Notes under the pieces: generated by a model
What the model saw: only the letters and a program-made list of their open reading frames with translations
What the model was told of the DNA's origin: nothing
Databases searched by the model: none
Shown here: positions 25,115-33,614 of the stretch, piece after piece
Position numbering within the stretch: position 1 is the first letter of the stretch
Layout: every line of letters starts with the position of its first letter
Program-made: the position numbers and the translations under genes
Origin: Streptosporangium carneum
GTDB lineage: Bacteria > Actinomycetota > Actinomycetes > Streptosporangiales > Streptosporangiaceae
Direction: 5' to 3'
Length of the DNA stretch: 64,000 nucleotides
Assembly (NCBI RefSeq): GCF_027922005.1
Contig: NZ_BSEV01000022.1
Coordinates: forward strand, 24,741-88,740

Positions 25115-25137
25115 GAAGGTCACCGCCGGTGACCTTC
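25115..25137. terminator. Perfect hairpin downstream of the PaaK-like gene
   Basis: GAAGGTCACC and its complement with a three-base loop. It lacks a U-tract on the minus strand, so it may be a regulatory element instead. Confidence 0.45.
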
Positions 25138-25172
25138 GGAAGGCGCGCGCGAAGCCGTCCGGCCGCCCTTCG

Positions 25173-25204
25173 GCCGTCCGGCCGTGCCGAGGCCGCCGGA
25201 CGGC
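25173..25204 (-). terminator. Terminator of the PaaK-like gene
   Basis: Ten-base arms GCCGTCCGGC and GCCGGACGGC separated by 12 bases, ending seven bases after the stop codon. Confidence 0.6.
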
Positions 25205-25210
25205 GGTGGG

Positions 25211-26596
25211 TCATCCTCGCGTGTAGCGGTGCTTGGCGCCCGGCGGGAAGTACTCGGGGTCGCCCGCCTCGCGGAGACGGATGAGCGGGAGCCGCCGCGC
25301 CGCGGGCACATAGGCGGCGAACTCGCTGTTGAGGCGGAGCAACTGGGTCAGGATCGACTCGCCCACGCTCCGCGCCGCCTCCTCGGAGCCGCGCACTCCC
25401 GGAGCCAGCTCGACCGTCACGGTCAGCTGCCGGTCGCGCCGGTCGTCCTCGGCGACCTCCAGCACGAACTTGCCCGTCACCAGGGCGCTGACCTCGGGCT
25501 GTTCCAGGCCGACCGAGACGTTCTCGGGATAGACGTTGGCTCCGTAGTAGGAGACCGTGAAGTGACTGCGGCCGAAGACGTAGGCGAACGGCAGCTCGGG
25601 GCCCTGCCCGGTGGGGCGGAAGCCGTGCTCTGCCAGGAAGGCGAGCATCCGGTCGTGGGGGATCAGGCCGCCCTCGTCGGCGATGTGGTAGCGCACGAGC
25701 GGGATGCCGTTGTCGCCGGAGAACAGCAGGGTGCCCTCGTGCTCCTCGAAGAAGCGCACCCGCGGGTCGTACTGGACGAGGGTCGGCAGCCGTGACTCGC
25801 CGAACAGCTCCCTGGCGATCTCGGGGTTCTCGGCCAGGAAACGGCGGATGCGGATCGACAGCGGGGTCTCGTTGCCGAGCACCCCGGCGTCGGCCGTGCC
25901 GTACAGGGAGGCGGTGTCGAGTGCGGGGTCGGTCATTCCGGCGCGTTCGGCGACCAGGGTGCGCCACTGCTCGCTGAACACCTCGCCCGCGGTGACCAGT
26001 TTGATCGAGTAGTCGGCCCACGGGAGGCCCTGGGCGGTTCCGGCGTCGATGACGTCCTTGAGGAACGGCGGATAGCCGAGCAGCACGACCTGGTCGAAGT
26101 GCGGGGCGAGTTCGGGGATCACGCGGAGGATCTCGCGCTTGTCGCTGCCCGGGGCGACGGAGGTGATCGGGTATCCCCTGGCGGCGAGGTGGCGGCAGCA
26201 GGCGAGGGTGAACAGGCCGCCGACCCAGGTGCCGAGCGCGAAGCAGACGACGGCCAGCGTCCGCCGCTCCGCCGCGCGGAAGGAGTCCCTGAAGACCTCC
26301 TCGAACCGCTCGGCGATCACCAGCTCGTCCGAGGCCGAGCGCGGCCAGAACGACGGCGTCCCCGTCGACCCCGACGACACCGCGATCATGTCTCCGACCA
26401 CGCCGTCCCGGCACAGCTCCGGCAGGGGGTAGCGGCGGGTGTAGGTGTCCTTGGTGGTCAGCGGTAGTCGCGTGAAATCGTCAAATGTCCGGACCTGGCT
26501 GGCGGTGACGCCGTGGCTTCTGAGGAACGCGTCGTAGGCGGGCACCGACGCCGCCACCCGATGAAACAGCTCGACCGCGTGGTCACGAGGATCCAT
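25211..26596 (-). CDS. Phenylacetate-CoA ligase-like (PaaK family) adenylating enzyme
   Basis: A 461-residue AMP-forming ligase of the PaaK type. The adenylate motif reads AVSSGSTGTPSFWP, followed by GYPPFLKDVIDAG, the glycine-rich GTADAGVLG region and a C-terminal domain with FGRSHFTVSYYGANVYPENV. Such enzymes activate a carboxylate as acyl-AMP and usually transfer it to CoA. The open frame extends far upstream, but ATG 26596 is supported by TACAGT ending six bases before it (leaderless). No pathway genes flank it, so the acid is unknown. Confidence 0.82.
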   Translation of the reverse strand: MDPRDHAVELFHRVAASVPAYDAFLRSHGVTASQVRTFDDFTRLPLTTKDTYTRRYPLPELCRDGVVGDMIAVSSGSTGTPSFWPRSASDELVIAERFEEVFRDSFRAAERRTLAVVCFALGTWVGGLFTLACCRHLAARGYPITSVAPGSDKREILRVIPELAPHFDQVVLLGYPPFLKDVIDAGTAQGLPWADYSIKLVTAGEVFSEQWRTLVAERAGMTDPALDTASLYGTADAGVLGNETPLSIRIRRFLAENPEIARELFGESRLPTLVQYDPRVRFFEEHEGTLLFSGDNGIPLVRYHIADEGGLIPHDRMLAFLAEHGFRPTGQGPELPFAYVFGRSHFTVSYYGANVYPENVSVGLEQPEVSALVTGKFVLEVAEDDRRDRQLTVTVELAPGVRGSEEAARSVGESILTQLLRLNSEFAAYVPAARRLPLIRLREAGDPEYFPPGAKHRYTRG

Positions 26597-26710
26597 CAGC
26601 CGACTGTACGGCGTCGCGCACCGGGCCGGGATCTCTCCGCGCGCCGAGTCCCGCGACGCCGGGCGGTCTGCGCGTCCGTGGGGCTCGCGGTCTGCCGTCT
26701 TCCCTCGCCC

Positions 26711-26739
26711 TTGACGAAGCGGACTGTAGTCCGTATCTT
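26711..26739 (+). promoter_or_regulatory. azoR promoter with embedded operator
   Basis: TTGACG (26711-26716), a 17-base spacer and TATCTT (26734-26739). The spacer contains CGGACT-GT-AGTCCG (26720-26733), a palindrome placed where a repressor would block RNA polymerase, as MarR/HxlR-type quinone sensors do. Confidence 0.6.
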
Positions 26740-26782
26740 TTCGCCTACAAGAGGACCTCGGTCCGTTTACGTTGGAGGAATC

Positions 26783-27394
26783 ATGAAGCTCCTGCACATC
26801 TCCGCCTCCCCGAGGGGGGCCGAGTCGGCCTCGCTGGGCATCGCCGAGACCTTCCTCGACGCCTACCGCCGCAGCCACCCCGACGCCGAGATCGACCATT
26901 TCGATCTGTGGGACGGCACGCTCCCGGCGTTCGGCCCCGAGGCGGTCGCGGCGAAGATGGCGCTCTTCGGCGGTGCGACCCCCCAGGGGGAGCCGTGGGC
27001 CTCCGTGGTCAGGATGTTCGAACGCTTCGACGCCTACGACCGCTACCTGTTCGGCGTCCCCATGTGGAACGCGGGCGTGCCGTACGTCCTCAAGCAGTTC
27101 ATCGACGTCGTCAGCCAGCCCGGACTGATCTTCGGCGTCCATCCGGAGACGGGCTACACCCACCTGCTCAGGGGCAAGCGGGCCGCTGTCGTCTACACCA
27201 GCGCCGTCTGGGGCCCGGCCCTCGGTCCCGAGTTCGGCTCGGACTTCCACTCGTCGTTCTTCGGGGACTGGCTGCGCTGGACGGGGATCACCGACGTCCA
27301 GGACGTCCGTTACCACCCCACGCTGACCGGGGACGCGGACCTCGAGCGAAAGAAGGCCGAGGCGCGCGCCCGCGAGATCGCCGAGACGTTCTGA
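26783..27394 (+). CDS. azoR: FMN-dependent NADH:quinone oxidoreductase/azoreductase
   Basis: A 203-residue flavodoxin-fold enzyme of the AzoR family that reduces quinones and azo compounds with NAD(P)H. Conserved stretches are LHISASPRGAESAS (FMN phosphate loop), FGVPMWNAGVPYVLKQFIDVV and LRWTGITDV. TTGGAGGAATC before ATG 26783 fixes the start, although the frame is open upstream. It has its own strong promoter with a palindromic operator, which suits induction by electrophiles. Confidence 0.9.
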   Translation: MKLLHISASPRGAESASLGIAETFLDAYRRSHPDAEIDHFDLWDGTLPAFGPEAVAAKMALFGGATPQGEPWASVVRMFERFDAYDRYLFGVPMWNAGVPYVLKQFIDVVSQPGLIFGVHPETGYTHLLRGKRAAVVYTSAVWGPALGPEFGSDFHSSFFGDWLRWTGITDVQDVRYHPTLTGDADLERKKAEARAREIAETF

Positions 27395-27442
27395 GACGGA
27401 CCGCCCCGGGAGGGGAGTCCCCGAACGGGACGCCCCGAGAGG

Positions 27443-27886
27443 TCAGGGGTTGCCCGCCAGCCGTTCCGGCGTCAGCAGGACGACCGTGCGTCCCTCCTCC
27501 GCCATGACGCGGTCATAGGTCGCCCAGTCGTCGTGAGTCCCGCCCGCCGCGCTGAAGACGGCCCGCAGCAGCAGCCGCAGCCCCTCCGCGTCGACTCCGG
27601 GCAGCGGGTCGCCGGGCCCCGCCAGCTCGACCGGGCCGTCCGCGGAGGCCCACCGCCAGCCCACGCGCAGGACGACCCCGGCGTACGGCCTGGCCCGCAG
27701 GTCGGACAGCTTGCGGGCGTCGCCCCTGACGACGAAGGCGACCACGGGCCGCCCGGTGACAGGGTGGTCGAGCACGCCGGCGTTGACCACCGAGGAGCGG
27801 ATGGTCCCGTCGGGACGCAGGGTGGAGACGACGGACAGGCCGTGGTCCCCGGCGACCAGCTGGGTGAGGTCCGTGAGATCGGTCAC
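27443..27886 (-). CDS. PPOX-class (pyridoxamine oxidase-like, F420-type) protein
   Basis: A 147-residue split-barrel flavin/F420-binding protein. The N-terminal LVAGDHGLSVVSTLRPDGTIRSSVVNAGVLDHPVTGRPVVAFVVRGDARKLSDLRARPYAGVVLR pattern matches the TIGR03618-like F420-dependent PPOX family. It probably reduces an unknown substrate with F420H2. GTG 27886 is leaderless: TATGGT ends six bases upstream. It is transcribed on the opposite strand to azoR, end to end. Confidence 0.8.
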   Translation of the reverse strand: MTDLTDLTQLVAGDHGLSVVSTLRPDGTIRSSVVNAGVLDHPVTGRPVVAFVVRGDARKLSDLRARPYAGVVLRVGWRWASADGPVELAGPGDPLPGVDAEGLRLLLRAVFSAAGGTHDDWATYDRVMAEEGRTVVLLTPERLAGNP

Positions 27887-27940
27887 CGCCCGACCATAAC
27901 CCGGCGGCCCCGGACAGACACGGCAGACACAGCGGACACC

Positions 27941-29320
27941 CTAGGACAGGAAGGGATTCAGCAGCAGGACGAGCAGCAGGCCGACGACCGAGATGACCGT
28001 CTCCATCAGCGACCAGGTCTTGATGTTCTGTCCGACGCTCAGCCCGAAGTACTCCTTGACGAGCCAGAAGCCCGCGTCGTTGACGTGCGAGAAGAACAGC
28101 GAGCCCGCGCCGATCGCCAGCACCAGCAGGGAGGTCTCGCCGGTGCTCATGGAGGTGACCAGCGGGGCCAGGATCCCGGAGGCGGTGACGGTGGCCACGG
28201 TCGCGGACCCGGTGGCCAGGCGGATGAGCACCGCGACCAGCCAGGCCAGCAACAGCACGGACAGGCCGCTGTTCTGCACCCAGTCGGCGACGAGCTTGCC
28301 GATCCCGGTGTCGACCAGGGTCTGCTTGAAGCCGCCGCCCGCGGCCACGATGAGCAGGATGCCCGCGATCGGCGGCAGGGACTGCTCGACGGACTTCGCG
28401 ACGGCCTTGAGGCCCATCCCCGATCCGCCGCCGAGGGTGAACATCGCCACGATGACGGCGATGAGCAGGGCGACCAGCGGAGTGCCGAGGAAGTCCATGA
28501 CGACGCGGGCGGCGTTCCCCTCGGCGGCGAGGATGTCGGCCAGGGCCTTGCCCATCATCAGCGCCACGGGAAGCAGCACCGTGGCCAGGGTGACGCCGAA
28601 CGTGGGACGCCGCTCGCCCTCGGTCCTGGGACGGGTGTCGAACAGCTCGGGGGCCGGGACGTCGACCCAGCGGGCGGCGAACCTGGAGAACAGCGGGCCG
28701 GCGACGATCACGGTCGGGACGGCGACGAGCACGCCGAGGCCGAGGGTGAGGCCGAGGTCGGCCTTGAGGGCGTCGATGGCCACCAGCGGTCCCGGGTGCG
28801 GCGGCACGAACCCGTGCATGACCGACAGCCCCGCCAGCGTCGGGATGCCGACACGGATCAGGGAGAGACCGGAACGGCGCGCGACCAGGAAGATCACCGG
28901 CATCAGCAGGACAAGCCCGATCTCGAAGAACATGGGCAGGCCGATCAGCGCGCCGACGGCGGCCATCGCCCAGGGCAGCGTGCGGGGTCCCGACCTGCCG
29001 ACGATCGTGTCGACGATCTCGTCCGCGCCGCCGGAGTCGGCCAGCAGCTTGCCGAACATCGCGCCGAGCGCGATCAGGACGCCCACCCCGGCCGCGGTGC
29101 TGCCGAACCCCTCGGTGAACCCGTCGACGGCGTCGGCCATCGGCAGCCCGGCGACGGCCGCGACGGCGAGCGAGCCGAGGATCAGGGCGAGGGCGGGGTG
29201 CAGTCTGAACCGGGTGATCGTCACGACGATCAGGGCGATGCCGACGAGCGCGGCGGGGACGAGCCTGCCGCCTGAGACCGCCGCCTGCCCGGCGAGCGCG
29301 ATCCCGGTGGAGGCGCTCAT
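27941..29320 (-). CDS. gntP: Gluconate:proton symporter, GntP family
   Basis: A 459-residue permease with about 12-14 membrane segments. GntP features include FGSTAAGVGVLIALGAMFGKLLADSGGADEIVDT, MHGFVPPHPGPL and FFSHVNDAGFWLVKEYFGLSV. ATG 29320 overlaps the stop of the gluconokinase gene by ATGA; the longer open frame runs into that gene and is rejected. It imports gluconate for phosphorylation by GntK. Confidence 0.92.
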   Translation of the reverse strand: MSASTGIALAGQAAVSGGRLVPAALVGIALIVVTITRFRLHPALALILGSLAVAAVAGLPMADAVDGFTEGFGSTAAGVGVLIALGAMFGKLLADSGGADEIVDTIVGRSGPRTLPWAMAAVGALIGLPMFFEIGLVLLMPVIFLVARRSGLSLIRVGIPTLAGLSVMHGFVPPHPGPLVAIDALKADLGLTLGLGVLVAVPTVIVAGPLFSRFAARWVDVPAPELFDTRPRTEGERRPTFGVTLATVLLPVALMMGKALADILAAEGNAARVVMDFLGTPLVALLIAVIVAMFTLGGGSGMGLKAVAKSVEQSLPPIAGILLIVAAGGGFKQTLVDTGIGKLVADWVQNSGLSVLLLAWLVAVLIRLATGSATVATVTASGILAPLVTSMSTGETSLLVLAIGAGSLFFSHVNDAGFWLVKEYFGLSVGQNIKTWSLMETVISVVGLLLVLLLNPFLS

Positions 29321-29943
29321 GTCGCCCTCCCGGCCCTTCCCGAGCCCGGCGTCCCCTCTCCGCCCTGGCGGCCCGCGCCGCCGGAGGAGGGGGCCGGGGA
29401 GCGCGTCGCGGCGAGGTAGGCCTCCACGAGCTCGTCGACGGGCCTGCCCATGTCCAGCACGACGCCGCGCTCGTCCGGCTCCAGGGGTTCCAGGGTCTCC
29501 AGTTGCGAGGCGATGAGGGACTCCGGCATGAAGTGTCCCGCCCTGCCCGTCACCCGCCTTCTGATGACCTCGGCGTCGCCGTGCAGGTGGACGAAGCACG
29601 CGGTCGGGGCCGACTCCCGCAGGATGTCGCGGTAGGCGCGCCTGAGCGCCGAGCAGCTCACCACGCAGCCCGTGCCGGCGCGCTCGGCCAGCCAGGCTCC
29701 GATCGCGCGCAGCCACGGCAGCCTGTCGGCGTCGTCGAGGGGGACGCCCGCCGACATCTTGTCGATGTTGGCCTGGCTGTGGAAGTCGTCGGCGTCGGCG
29801 AACGGCACGTCGAGCCTGCGGCTCAGGGCGCGGCCGACGGTGGTCTTGCCCACCCCCGTCACCCCCATGACGACGAGCACCGGAGCGGGGGAGGGGGGAT
29901 CGTTCACGTCCATCAGGTCTGGTCTTTCGGTCGGAGCTCGCAC
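29317..29943 (-). CDS. gntK: Gluconokinase
   Basis: P-loop kinase that makes 6-phosphogluconate from gluconate and ATP. The Walker A motif is MGVTGVGKTTVG, followed by DADDFHSQANIDKMSAGVPLDDADRLPWL, the gluconate-binding pattern. Usual family length is about 170 residues; this protein has a 25-residue Gly/Ser/Pro-rich tail. Start may be GTG 29943 or ATG 29913 (MDVNDPP). It is translationally coupled to gntP. No GntR repressor is adjacent; a 12-base inverted repeat at 29957-30001 lies just upstream. Confidence 0.9.
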   Translation of the reverse strand: MRAPTERPDLMDVNDPPSPAPVLVVMGVTGVGKTTVGRALSRRLDVPFADADDFHSQANIDKMSAGVPLDDADRLPWLRAIGAWLAERAGTGCVVSCSALRRAYRDILRESAPTACFVHLHGDAEVIRRRVTGRAGHFMPESLIASQLETLEPLEPDERGVVLDMGRPVDELVEAYLAATRSPAPSSGGAGRQGGEGTPGSGRAGRAT

Positions 29944-29956
29944 GGGTTCACAGGTG

Positions 29957-30001
29957 TCCTCACACGGACGGCACGCGACGTCGTCGCCTTCCGTGTGAGG
30001 A
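29957..30001. promoter_or_regulatory. Long inverted repeat between tetR and gntK
   Basis: TCCTCACACGGA and its exact complement are separated by 21 bases. It starts right after the tetR stop and ends 14 bases before the gntK GTG. It may terminate tetR or act as a gluconate-responsive operator. Confidence 0.45.
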
Positions 30002-30002
30002 A

Positions 30003-30605
30003 TTACCCTCCGTGCGGCCCAGTAACGTGACGGTCCGTGACCGGGCGCAGGCCGTCGAGCGTGAAGGACAGCAGTCGCTCCGCCTGGTCCTGCGGCACCT
30101 GCTCACTCGTCCAGGCCAGGGCGCTGATCAGCGCGAAGAGGTCGGAGGCGCTGACGTCGGCTCGCACGGCCCCCGCCCGCCGGGCGCGCTCAAGCAGCAG
30201 CCCGCCCGCGGAGACGACCGACCGGCAGGCCGAGTGCAGCGCCGACTCCTCGGTCTCGAAACCGCTCATCAGCGAGGCCGCCAGGCCCTGGTAGGAGGCT
30301 GTGCGCCGCATCGCCGCACGCGCCCAGACGGTCAGCGCCTCCTGTGGCGACGGATGGTCGAGGAGCTCGCGGGCCCCGGTCTCCAGCGCCTCGACGTGGC
30401 CGCGCATCAGGGCCTCCAGCAGCGCGTGCCGGGTGGGGAAGTGGCCGTACAGCGTGCCGATCGCGACGCCCGCGCGCCGGGCGACGAGTTCGAGCGACGC
30501 CTCCGTGCCCTGTTCGGCGAAGACCGCCTCGGCCTCGGCGAGCAGTCGTTCGTAGTTGCGGCGCGCGTCGGCGCGCATGCGGCGGGGAGCTTCTGCCGGG
30601 CTCAT
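30003..30605 (-). CDS. TetR-family regulator, divergent from an NmrA gene
   Basis: A 200-residue regulator with a typical N-terminal domain (NYERLLAEAEAVFAEQGTEASLELVARRAGVAIGTLYGHFPTRHALLEALM) and a helical C-terminal domain. Two in-frame ATGs exist; AAGGAGGA lies at the right distance for ATG 30605, and too close for 30611. It is divergent from the NmrA-type gene. A pair of near-palindromes fills the shared promoter region, so it very likely represses both itself and that gene. Confidence 0.9.
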   Translation of the reverse strand: MSPAEAPRRMRADARRNYERLLAEAEAVFAEQGTEASLELVARRAGVAIGTLYGHFPTRHALLEALMRGHVEALETGARELLDHPSPQEALTVWARAAMRRTASYQGLAASLMSGFETEESALHSACRSVVSAGGLLLERARRAGAVRADVSASDLFALISALAWTSEQVPQDQAERLLSFTLDGLRPVTDRHVTGPHGG

Positions 30606-30627
30606 CCGCATTCCTCCTTGCTAAGTC

Positions 30628-30661
30628 GAGGCTGCCTCAATATATTTCTCGAGGCAGCCTC
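30628..30661. promoter_or_regulatory. Double palindromic TetR operator
   Basis: GAGGCTGCCTC (30628-30638) and GAGGCAGCCTC (30651-30661) are each near-palindromic and are exact complements of one another, with centres 23 bp apart. The AT-rich bases between them probably hold the promoters of the divergent tetR and NmrA genes. Confidence 0.65.
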
Positions 30662-30705
30662 ATTTTATCCGTCCCGGCTGCCGCGACCCTCCGGAGAGGC
30701 AGACC

Positions 30706-31605
30706 ATGGACGACAGCGGCAGGACCGTCCTCGTGACGGGTGCGACGGGGAACCAGGGCGGCGTGACCGCGAGACGTCTCCTCGCCGACGGCTGGCGGGT
30801 GCGCGCCCTCGTCCGCGACCCGAACTCCCCCGCGGCCCGCGCGCTGGCGGCCTCCGGGGCGGAGCCGGTTCCCGGCGACCTCGACGACCCCGCCTCGATC
30901 GCCAGGGCGGTCGAGGGGGCGTACGGCGTCTTCGGGGTCACTCCGGACAGCGAGGACCCCGCGGAGGAGGTCCGCCGCGGTCTCACGCTGGCCATCGCCG
31001 CCGCGGAGGCGGACGTCGGCCACCTCGTGTTCACCTCCGTCGGCGGCGCCGACCGGGACACCGGCGTTCCCTACTGGGAGTCCAAACGGAGGATCGAGCA
31101 GCACATCCGTGAGATCGGCCTGCCCGCGACGATCCTGCGCCCTGTCCGGTTCATGGAGAATCACACCGTTCCCGGCCTGCCGCTCGGGGGCATCCTCGAC
31201 GGGGTCCTGATCCATCTCTTCCCGCCGGACGCCCCCGTCCAGCTCATCGCCCTCGCCGACATCGGCGTCTTCGCGGCTCTGGCGTTCGGGCGTCCCGAGG
31301 AGTACGTGGGGGAGGCGCTCGAGCTCGCGGGCGACTCGTTGACCTCGGCCGAGATCGCCGTCATGATCGGACGCGCCGTCGGACGCGAGGTGACCTACCG
31401 GCGGCTCCCCGCGGAGAGCCTCGGGCTGCCGGAGAAGGCGGCCGAAGCCTTCGCCGACGAGCGCGGCCTCTGGCGGGCCGACATCCCGGCGCTGCGTCTG
31501 CGCCACCCCGGGCTGACGGACTTCCGCACGTGGCTGGAGCGCGGCGGCGCGGCACGCATCGAGAGACTCCTCGACGGCTCCTCGCCGGCTCGGGCCGCGG
31601 GATGA
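30706..31605 (+). CDS. NmrA-family NAD(P)-binding protein
   Basis: A 299-residue atypical short-chain dehydrogenase of the NmrA/HSCARG type. The Rossmann motif is VTGATGNQGGVTARRLL, followed by VRALVRDPNS and HLVFTSVGGADRDTGVPYWESKRRIEQ. Members act as NADP-redox sensors or quinone reductases. A GGAGAGG site precedes the ATG. Its divergent TetR neighbour probably controls it. A hairpin at 31671-31712 follows. Confidence 0.88.
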   Translation: MDDSGRTVLVTGATGNQGGVTARRLLADGWRVRALVRDPNSPAARALAASGAEPVPGDLDDPASIARAVEGAYGVFGVTPDSEDPAEEVRRGLTLAIAAAEADVGHLVFTSVGGADRDTGVPYWESKRRIEQHIREIGLPATILRPVRFMENHTVPGLPLGGILDGVLIHLFPPDAPVQLIALADIGVFAALAFGRPEEYVGEALELAGDSLTSAEIAVMIGRAVGREVTYRRLPAESLGLPEKAAEAFADERGLWRADIPALRLRHPGLTDFRTWLERGGAARIERLLDGSSPARAAG

Positions 31606-31670
31606 TCCCGCCGCGCCCTCGGGGGCTCCGCCGTTCCCGCCGCGTCACGCTGATCCCCGTGTCCGGCCCC

Positions 31671-31712
31671 CCGCCCCGGTCCGCTCCCGGTCCAGGGCGG
31701 GGACCGGGGCGG
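31671..31712 (+). terminator. Terminator after the NmrA gene
   Basis: CCGCCCCGGTCC and its exact complement are separated by 18 bases, 66 bases after the stop. Confidence 0.6.
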
Positions 31713-31818
31713 TCAGGGCCTCGGCCAACTCAGGGCGGCACTCGCGGCGGACCTCCTCGGGCCTGAGCGGAAGGAACTCGGTTTCGTGGGTTCTGGCCTG
31801 CTTTGTAGGCTGCCTGGC

Positions 31819-32493
31819 ATGGCTCAGCTTCTCTCCGTCAACCTCGCACGTCCCCACTCCGCCGACTACACCTCGGCGGACTTCACGGGAATCGACAAGC
31901 GCCCCGTGAAGGGGCGGGTGGCCGTGGCCGCTCCGGGACCGATGGGCGTCGCGGGCAGCGGTCTGGCGGGGGACGCGATCGGCGAACTGCGCGACCACGG
32001 CGGCGACCACCAGGCGGTCTACGCCTTCGCGCGCGAGGACCTCGACCGGTGGGAGGGGGAGCTGGGGCGCGCGCTGCCCAACGGGGTCTTCGGGGAGAAC
32101 CTCACCACCTCGGGCCTCGACGTCAACGGCGCGCTGGTCGGCGAACGCTGGCGGATCGGGACGGGCCTGGTGCTCGAGGTCACCTCCGCGCGCATCCCGT
32201 GCCGCACCTTCGCGGGCTGGCTCGGCGAGAAGGGCTGGGTGAGGCGGTTCACCCAGGCCGCGCGGCCCGGCCCCTACCTCAGGGTCGTCGAGCCGGGGGA
32301 GATCGAGGCGGGCGACGGCGTCGAGGTCGTCTTCCGCCCCGACCACGAGGTGACGGTCGAGTTCTTGTTCCGCGCGCTGACGACCGAGGCGGAGCTGCTG
32401 CCCCGGGTGCTCGCCGCCGGCGACGCGCTCAACCCCCTGTTCACGGAGAAGGTTCGCAAGCGCCTCAATCCGCCCTCACAATCTCAGCCATGA
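31819..32493 (+). CDS. MOSC domain protein (YiiM-like)
   Basis: A 224-residue MOSC protein, a sulfur-carrier domain related to the molybdenum-cofactor sulfurase C-terminus. Features are GDAIGELRDHGGDHQAVYAFAREDLDRWE, GVFGENLTTSGLDV and the conserved cysteine in SARIPCRTFAGWL. TAGGCT at 31806-31811 ends seven bases before ATG 31819, so it is leaderless. The stop overlaps the start of the MBL hydrolase (ATGA), so the two form an operon. Confidence 0.9.
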   Translation: MAQLLSVNLARPHSADYTSADFTGIDKRPVKGRVAVAAPGPMGVAGSGLAGDAIGELRDHGGDHQAVYAFAREDLDRWEGELGRALPNGVFGENLTTSGLDVNGALVGERWRIGTGLVLEVTSARIPCRTFAGWLGEKGWVRRFTQAARPGPYLRVVEPGEIEAGDGVEVVFRPDHEVTVEFLFRALTTEAELLPRVLAAGDALNPLFTEKVRKRLNPPSQSQP

Positions 32494-33428
32494 GCTCATC
32501 ACGGCACGACCATTCCCTGCCCCCCGCCCGGGTCGAAGAGGTCGCGGAGGGCGTCTACGCCTACATCCAGCCCGACGGGAGCTGGTGGATCAACAACACC
32601 GGCTTCCTCGTCGGCAGGCGCGGGGTGATCAGCGTGGACGCCTGCGCGACCGAGCGCCGCACCCTGGCCTACCGCGAGGCGATCAGGTCGGTCACCGACC
32701 GGCCGGTCACGACGCTGATCAACACCCACCACCACGGCGACCACACCTTCGGCAACTTCGTCTTCCCCGAGGCGACGATCGTCGGTCACGAGCGGACCCG
32801 CGCGATGATCCTCGCTGAGGGAATCCCCGACTACCGCACGACGGCCTGGACCGAGGTCGAGTGGGGAGACCTCCAGGCCTGCCCGCCGTTCCTCACCTAC
32901 ACCGACGGGGTGACCGTCCACTCCGACGAACTGCGCTGCGAGGTCCGGCACGTCGGCGTCCCCGCGCACACGACCAACGACTCCATCGTGTGGATCCCGG
33001 AGCGGTCGCTGCTGTTCGCCGGAGACCTGGTGTTCAACGGCGGCACGCCGTTCGTGATGATGGGCTCCGTCCTCGGCTCGCTCGAGGTGCTCGACCGGCT
33101 CGGGGAGCTGAACGCCGAGACGGTGGTCCCCGGGCACGGCGGGGTCTGCGGCCCCGAGGTCATCGACCACGTGCGGGGATACCTGAGGTTCGTGATGGCG
33201 ACCGCCGAGCGGGGCAGGGCGGCCGGGCTCTCGCCGCTGGAGACCGCGCGCGAGACCGACCTCGGCGAGTACGGCGGGCTGCTCGACCCCGAGCGCATCG
33301 TCGGCAACCTGCACCGGGCCTACGCCGAGCTGGACGGCCTGCCGCCGGGGGAGCCGATCGACCTGGCCGCCGCGATCCTCGAAATGATCGACTTCAACGG
33401 AGGGAAGCCCCTGACCTGCCTGGCCTGA
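32490..33428 (+). CDS. MBL-fold metallo-hydrolase
   Basis: A 312-residue metallo-beta-lactamase-fold hydrolase. The metal site THHHGDH is in LINTHHHGDHTFGNF, with further ligands in VGVPAHTTNDS, FAGDLVF and VVPGHGGVCG. ATG 32490 overlaps the MOSC stop; the longer frame upstream lies inside the MOSC gene. The N-terminus (VAEGVYAYIQPDGSWWINNTGFLVG) is typical of cytosolic thioesterase/cyclase-type members. The substrate is unknown. Confidence 0.88.
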   Translation: MSSSRHDHSLPPARVEEVAEGVYAYIQPDGSWWINNTGFLVGRRGVISVDACATERRTLAYREAIRSVTDRPVTTLINTHHHGDHTFGNFVFPEATIVGHERTRAMILAEGIPDYRTTAWTEVEWGDLQACPPFLTYTDGVTVHSDELRCEVRHVGVPAHTTNDSIVWIPERSLLFAGDLVFNGGTPFVMMGSVLGSLEVLDRLGELNAETVVPGHGGVCGPEVIDHVRGYLRFVMATAERGRAAGLSPLETARETDLGEYGGLLDPERIVGNLHRAYAELDGLPPGEPIDLAAAILEMIDFNGGKPLTCLA

Positions 33429-33614
33429 CCGGCGCCCCCGCCGGGCTCGGCGACTCGTGCGGCGTCCTGAGCGTCCGCAGGCCGTCCCCTCGGACCGGGA
33501 CCCCGCGCCCTGGCCGGAGCCCGAATCCTCCGCACAGGCCGTCACTTGCGCGGCGGGCTGATTAGAACCGCTCAGCCGGGACAGGGGGAGGGGGCAGGAG
33601 GACCGACTGATCGG

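Noticed and set aside
27533-29275. 580-codon open frame on the plus strand
   Set aside because: Antisense to gntP and the PPOX gene; low-complexity His/Asp/Gln-rich product.
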